The notes under the pieces: model-generated | Told to the model about the DNA's origin: nothing | The model's input: the letters and a program-made list of their open reading frames with translations, nothing else | Database searches by the model: none | Source: Candidatus Poribacteria bacterium | GTDB taxonomy: Bacteria > Poribacteria > DTPJ01 | Assembly (NCBI GenBank): GCA_011334435.1 | Contig: DTPJ01000655.1 | Location: forward strand, 1 to 5,936 | Direction of reading: 5' to 3' | DNA length: 5,936 nucleotides | Translations under genes and position numbers: made by a program | Shown here: positions 4,468-5,936 of the stretch, in pieces | Numbering within the stretch: position 1 is the first letter of the stretch | Layout of the letters: every line of letters begins with the position of its first letter

Positions 4468-5936
4468 ATGACAAGGCGTGAATTTATAAAAACGATGTCT
4501 GTTAGTGCATTCTTAGGCTTTTATAGCGGTAAGATATGTTCACAAGCAGACATCAAAAAAAGGAGCTATAAGATGAAAGTCAAGATGATCAACGGCAATG
4601 GCAATCCAATGCCAGAAGGCTGGTGTCGTTCTTTGTATTCATCGGATCTGCATTTTGAGCCGATAAGACGAAAAAGCGAAATAGGATCAGATGGCATCGT
4701 TACAATAGAGACAGCGGATAAAGACGTCGCTTTACATGCCCATATATTAGTGCCTGATTTTGGATTTGTATGGGTCACCGCGGACAATTGCGGAGAGGGA
4801 TTTAGTGCAAGCGATGCGGTTATTGATTTTGTAGCTGATTCAGCGAAAAGCAGGTTAAAAGATGTCGTAGAGATAACAAAATCTGGCGATTTCTCTGCGG
4901 AATGCTTGGCACACAAGTCAGCATGTGAAGAATTTCTGGAACTGGCAAAACAGAAGCCTGATAAATCTGGGTTATTCAACTTAAAAGCATTATCTCATGC
5001 ACTTTGGGCTGGTGAATATGCCATCGTAGAAAAATCTCGGCAAAAAATAGCAAAGCGTCAAACAAAAAAGGATTTTCTGTTCGGATGTAACGCTTTTTCT
5101 TATCATGGTGACACGCCTTACGCCTATTATTTCAGAGAAGTCCTTAATTTTGCCACTCTGCCATTTTATCTTGCATCGCTTGAGCCAGAAGAAGGCAAGC
5201 CAAAATATGATCGGATTGATACAATATTGGAGTGGTGCGAAAAAGTCGGTATAACGCCAAAAGGTCATCCGTTATGGTGGGGACATGAGGCAGGCATACC
5301 AAAATGGCTTGCAGGTGCTTCGTGGCAGGACGCACAAAGGCACTGTGCCAGAGTTGTCGGCAGAAGCGTTGAAAGATACAAAGGTCGGATAAACATCTGG
5401 GACGTAATAAATGAAGCACACGATTGGGCTAATGGACTAAAATTGACACATGAACAGGAAATTGAGATAACGCGAATATGCTGTGATACTGCAAAATCAA
5501 AAGACCCAAATGCGACAATAATAGTGAACAATTGCTGTCCTTTTGGCGAATATTCCGCTGATGGGAAGGTGCATTTAGGTCCCGTTTATGATAAGGTTTA
5601 TACTCCACTTGCATATTTGGACGATCTTATGAACACAGGAGTAGAGTTTGACGTTGTCGGAGTGCAATTGTATTTTCCTGCAAGGGATATGCTTTCCATA
5701 AGCAAATTGTTAGATGAGTATGCACGATTTGGGAAACCTGTTCATATAACAGAACTTGGCGTAAGGTCTGCTGAACCAGAGCGGAAGCCAAGCCAAGAAT
5801 CAGAGCAAGTCAGAAGAACGCAAGGCGAATGGCATTATCCGTGGTGCGAAAAAGTGCAAGCAGATTGGATGGAGTGGTTTTATACAATGGCTTATGCCCG
5901 CGAGGAGATAAAAGCGATAACTTGGTGGGATTTTAA
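4468..5936 (+). CDS. GH10 endo-1,4-beta-xylanase-like glycoside hydrolase with Tat signal, 3' truncated
   Basis: The frame stays open from the ATG at 4468 to the window end (489 codons plus two bases). Residues 2-8 (T-R-R-E-F-I-K) match the twin-arginine signal pattern. A short hydrophobic segment follows, with possible cleavage after S-Q-A at residue 27, so export in folded form is predicted. Residues about 36-110 look like a beta-rich accessory domain (V-P-D-F-G-F-V-W-V-T-A-D-N), followed by a helical linker with H-A-L-W-A-G-E. The GH10 barrel starts near residue 202 (F-G-C-N). Its marks are L-E-P-E-E-G, K-G-H-P-L-W-W, the acid/base Glu316 in W-D-V-I-N-E-A, the nucleophile Glu429 in H-I-T-E-L-G, and I-T-W-W-D-F at the cut end. 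The usual N-E-M-K segment is replaced by N-F-A-T-L-P-F-Y, so subsite binding may differ from classical xylanases. It would cleave xylan or a related polymer outside the cytoplasm. Position 24 bases after the aldehyde dehydrogenase suggests one operon. Confidence 0.9.
   Translation, partial: MTRREFIKTMSVSAFLGFYSGKICSQADIKKRSYKMKVKMINGNGNPMPEGWCRSLYSSDLHFEPIRRKSEIGSDGIVTIETADKDVALHAHILVPDFGFVWVTADNCGEGFSASDAVIDFVADSAKSRLKDVVEITKSGDFSAECLAHKSACEEFLELAKQKPDKSGLFNLKALSHALWAGEYAIVEKSRQKIAKRQTKKDFLFGCNAFSYHGDTPYAYYFREVLNFATLPFYLASLEPEEGKPKYDRIDTILEWCEKVGITPKGHPLWWGHEAGIPKWLAGASWQDAQRHCARVVGRSVERYKGRINIWDVINEAHDWANGLKLTHEQEIEITRICCDTAKSKDPNATIIVNNCCPFGEYSADGKVHLGPVYDKVYTPLAYLDDLMNTGVEFDVVGVQLYFPARDMLSISKLLDEYARFGKPVHITELGVRSAEPERKPSQESEQVRRTQGEWHYPWCEKVQADWMEWFYTMAYAREEIKAITWWDF
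4561..4566 (+). promoter_or_regulatory. Internal Shine-Dalgarno site offering a second start for the hydrolase
   Basis: AGGAGC lies 6 bases before an in-frame ATG at 4573 (codon 36 of the longer reading). The ATG at 4468 has only a weak purine stretch (AGAG at 4452-4455, 12 bases away). Initiation at 4573 would give a protein lacking the twin-arginine signal. The longer start is preferred for annotation because the T-R-R-E-F-I-K motif is specific. Confidence 0.5.

Noticed and set aside
4566..4979. Minus-strand open frame of 137 codons
   Set aside because: It lies wholly inside the GH10 gene, whose plus-strand frame has clear family motifs. It has no recognisable domain and its composition looks like an antisense shadow.
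4990..5614. Several overlapping minus-strand open frames
   Set aside because: They overlap each other and the GH10 catalytic domain in the opposite strand, and their translations show no family motif.
5934..5936. TAA at the end of the window as the stop of the GH10 gene
   Set aside because: It is out of frame: the GH10 codons there are TTT (5932-5934) followed by an incomplete codon, so the gene continues beyond the window.

Overview
The window is a single-strand (+) run of seven closely spaced genes, cut at both ends. The order is: a LamG-domain protein (5' truncated), a second closely related secreted LamG protein, two bacterial-microcompartment (BMC) hexameric shell proteins, a third more divergent secreted LamG protein, a CoA-acylating aldehyde dehydrogenase of the EutE/PduP family, and a GH10 endo-xylanase-like glycoside hydrolase (3' truncated) with a twin-arginine signal. 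No RNA gene, insertion sequence, CRISPR array or minus-strand gene is supported.

Organism: the DNA is AT-rich, genes are preceded by Shine-Dalgarno sites, and the coding style is bacterial. Secreted LamG proteins that begin after the signal peptide with K-I-D-x-K, then G-[LI]-W-L-[FL]-D-E and D-S-S-G-N-[GN]-N, and that end in a K-L-T-x-T-W-x-x-I-K tail, resemble from memory proteins abundant in Candidatus Poribacteria. That phylum is also known to carry BMC genes. Poribacteria is therefore the best guess, but a related lineage in the Planctomycetes/PVC-like environmental bacteria cannot be excluded from sequence alone.

Layout: bases 1-1394 hold a tandem LamG duplication (about 81% protein identity over 155 aligned residues, counted by hand). 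Bases 1409-2066 hold the two shell genes. The first is divergent, with a changed pore position and a basic C-terminal tail; the second is a canonical PduA/EutM-like protein. Bases 2135-2932 hold the third LamG gene. A stem-loop at 2940-2978 separates it from the aldehyde dehydrogenase (3001-4443), which carries an N-terminal amphipathic helix typical of BMC cargo. The hydrolase begins 24 bases later and runs off the window.

Inferred logic: gaps of 14-68 bases and the common strand suggest one transcription unit. It would couple extracellular carbohydrate recognition (LamG proteins) and cleavage (GH10) to an intracellular microcompartment that converts an aldehyde to an acyl-CoA. The aldehyde's source (for example fucose/rhamnose through lactaldehyde, or another polyol) cannot be read here, because no aldolase, diol dehydratase, kinase or BMC-P vertex protein lies in the window. 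Interleaving of secreted LamG genes with shell genes is the most unusual feature.
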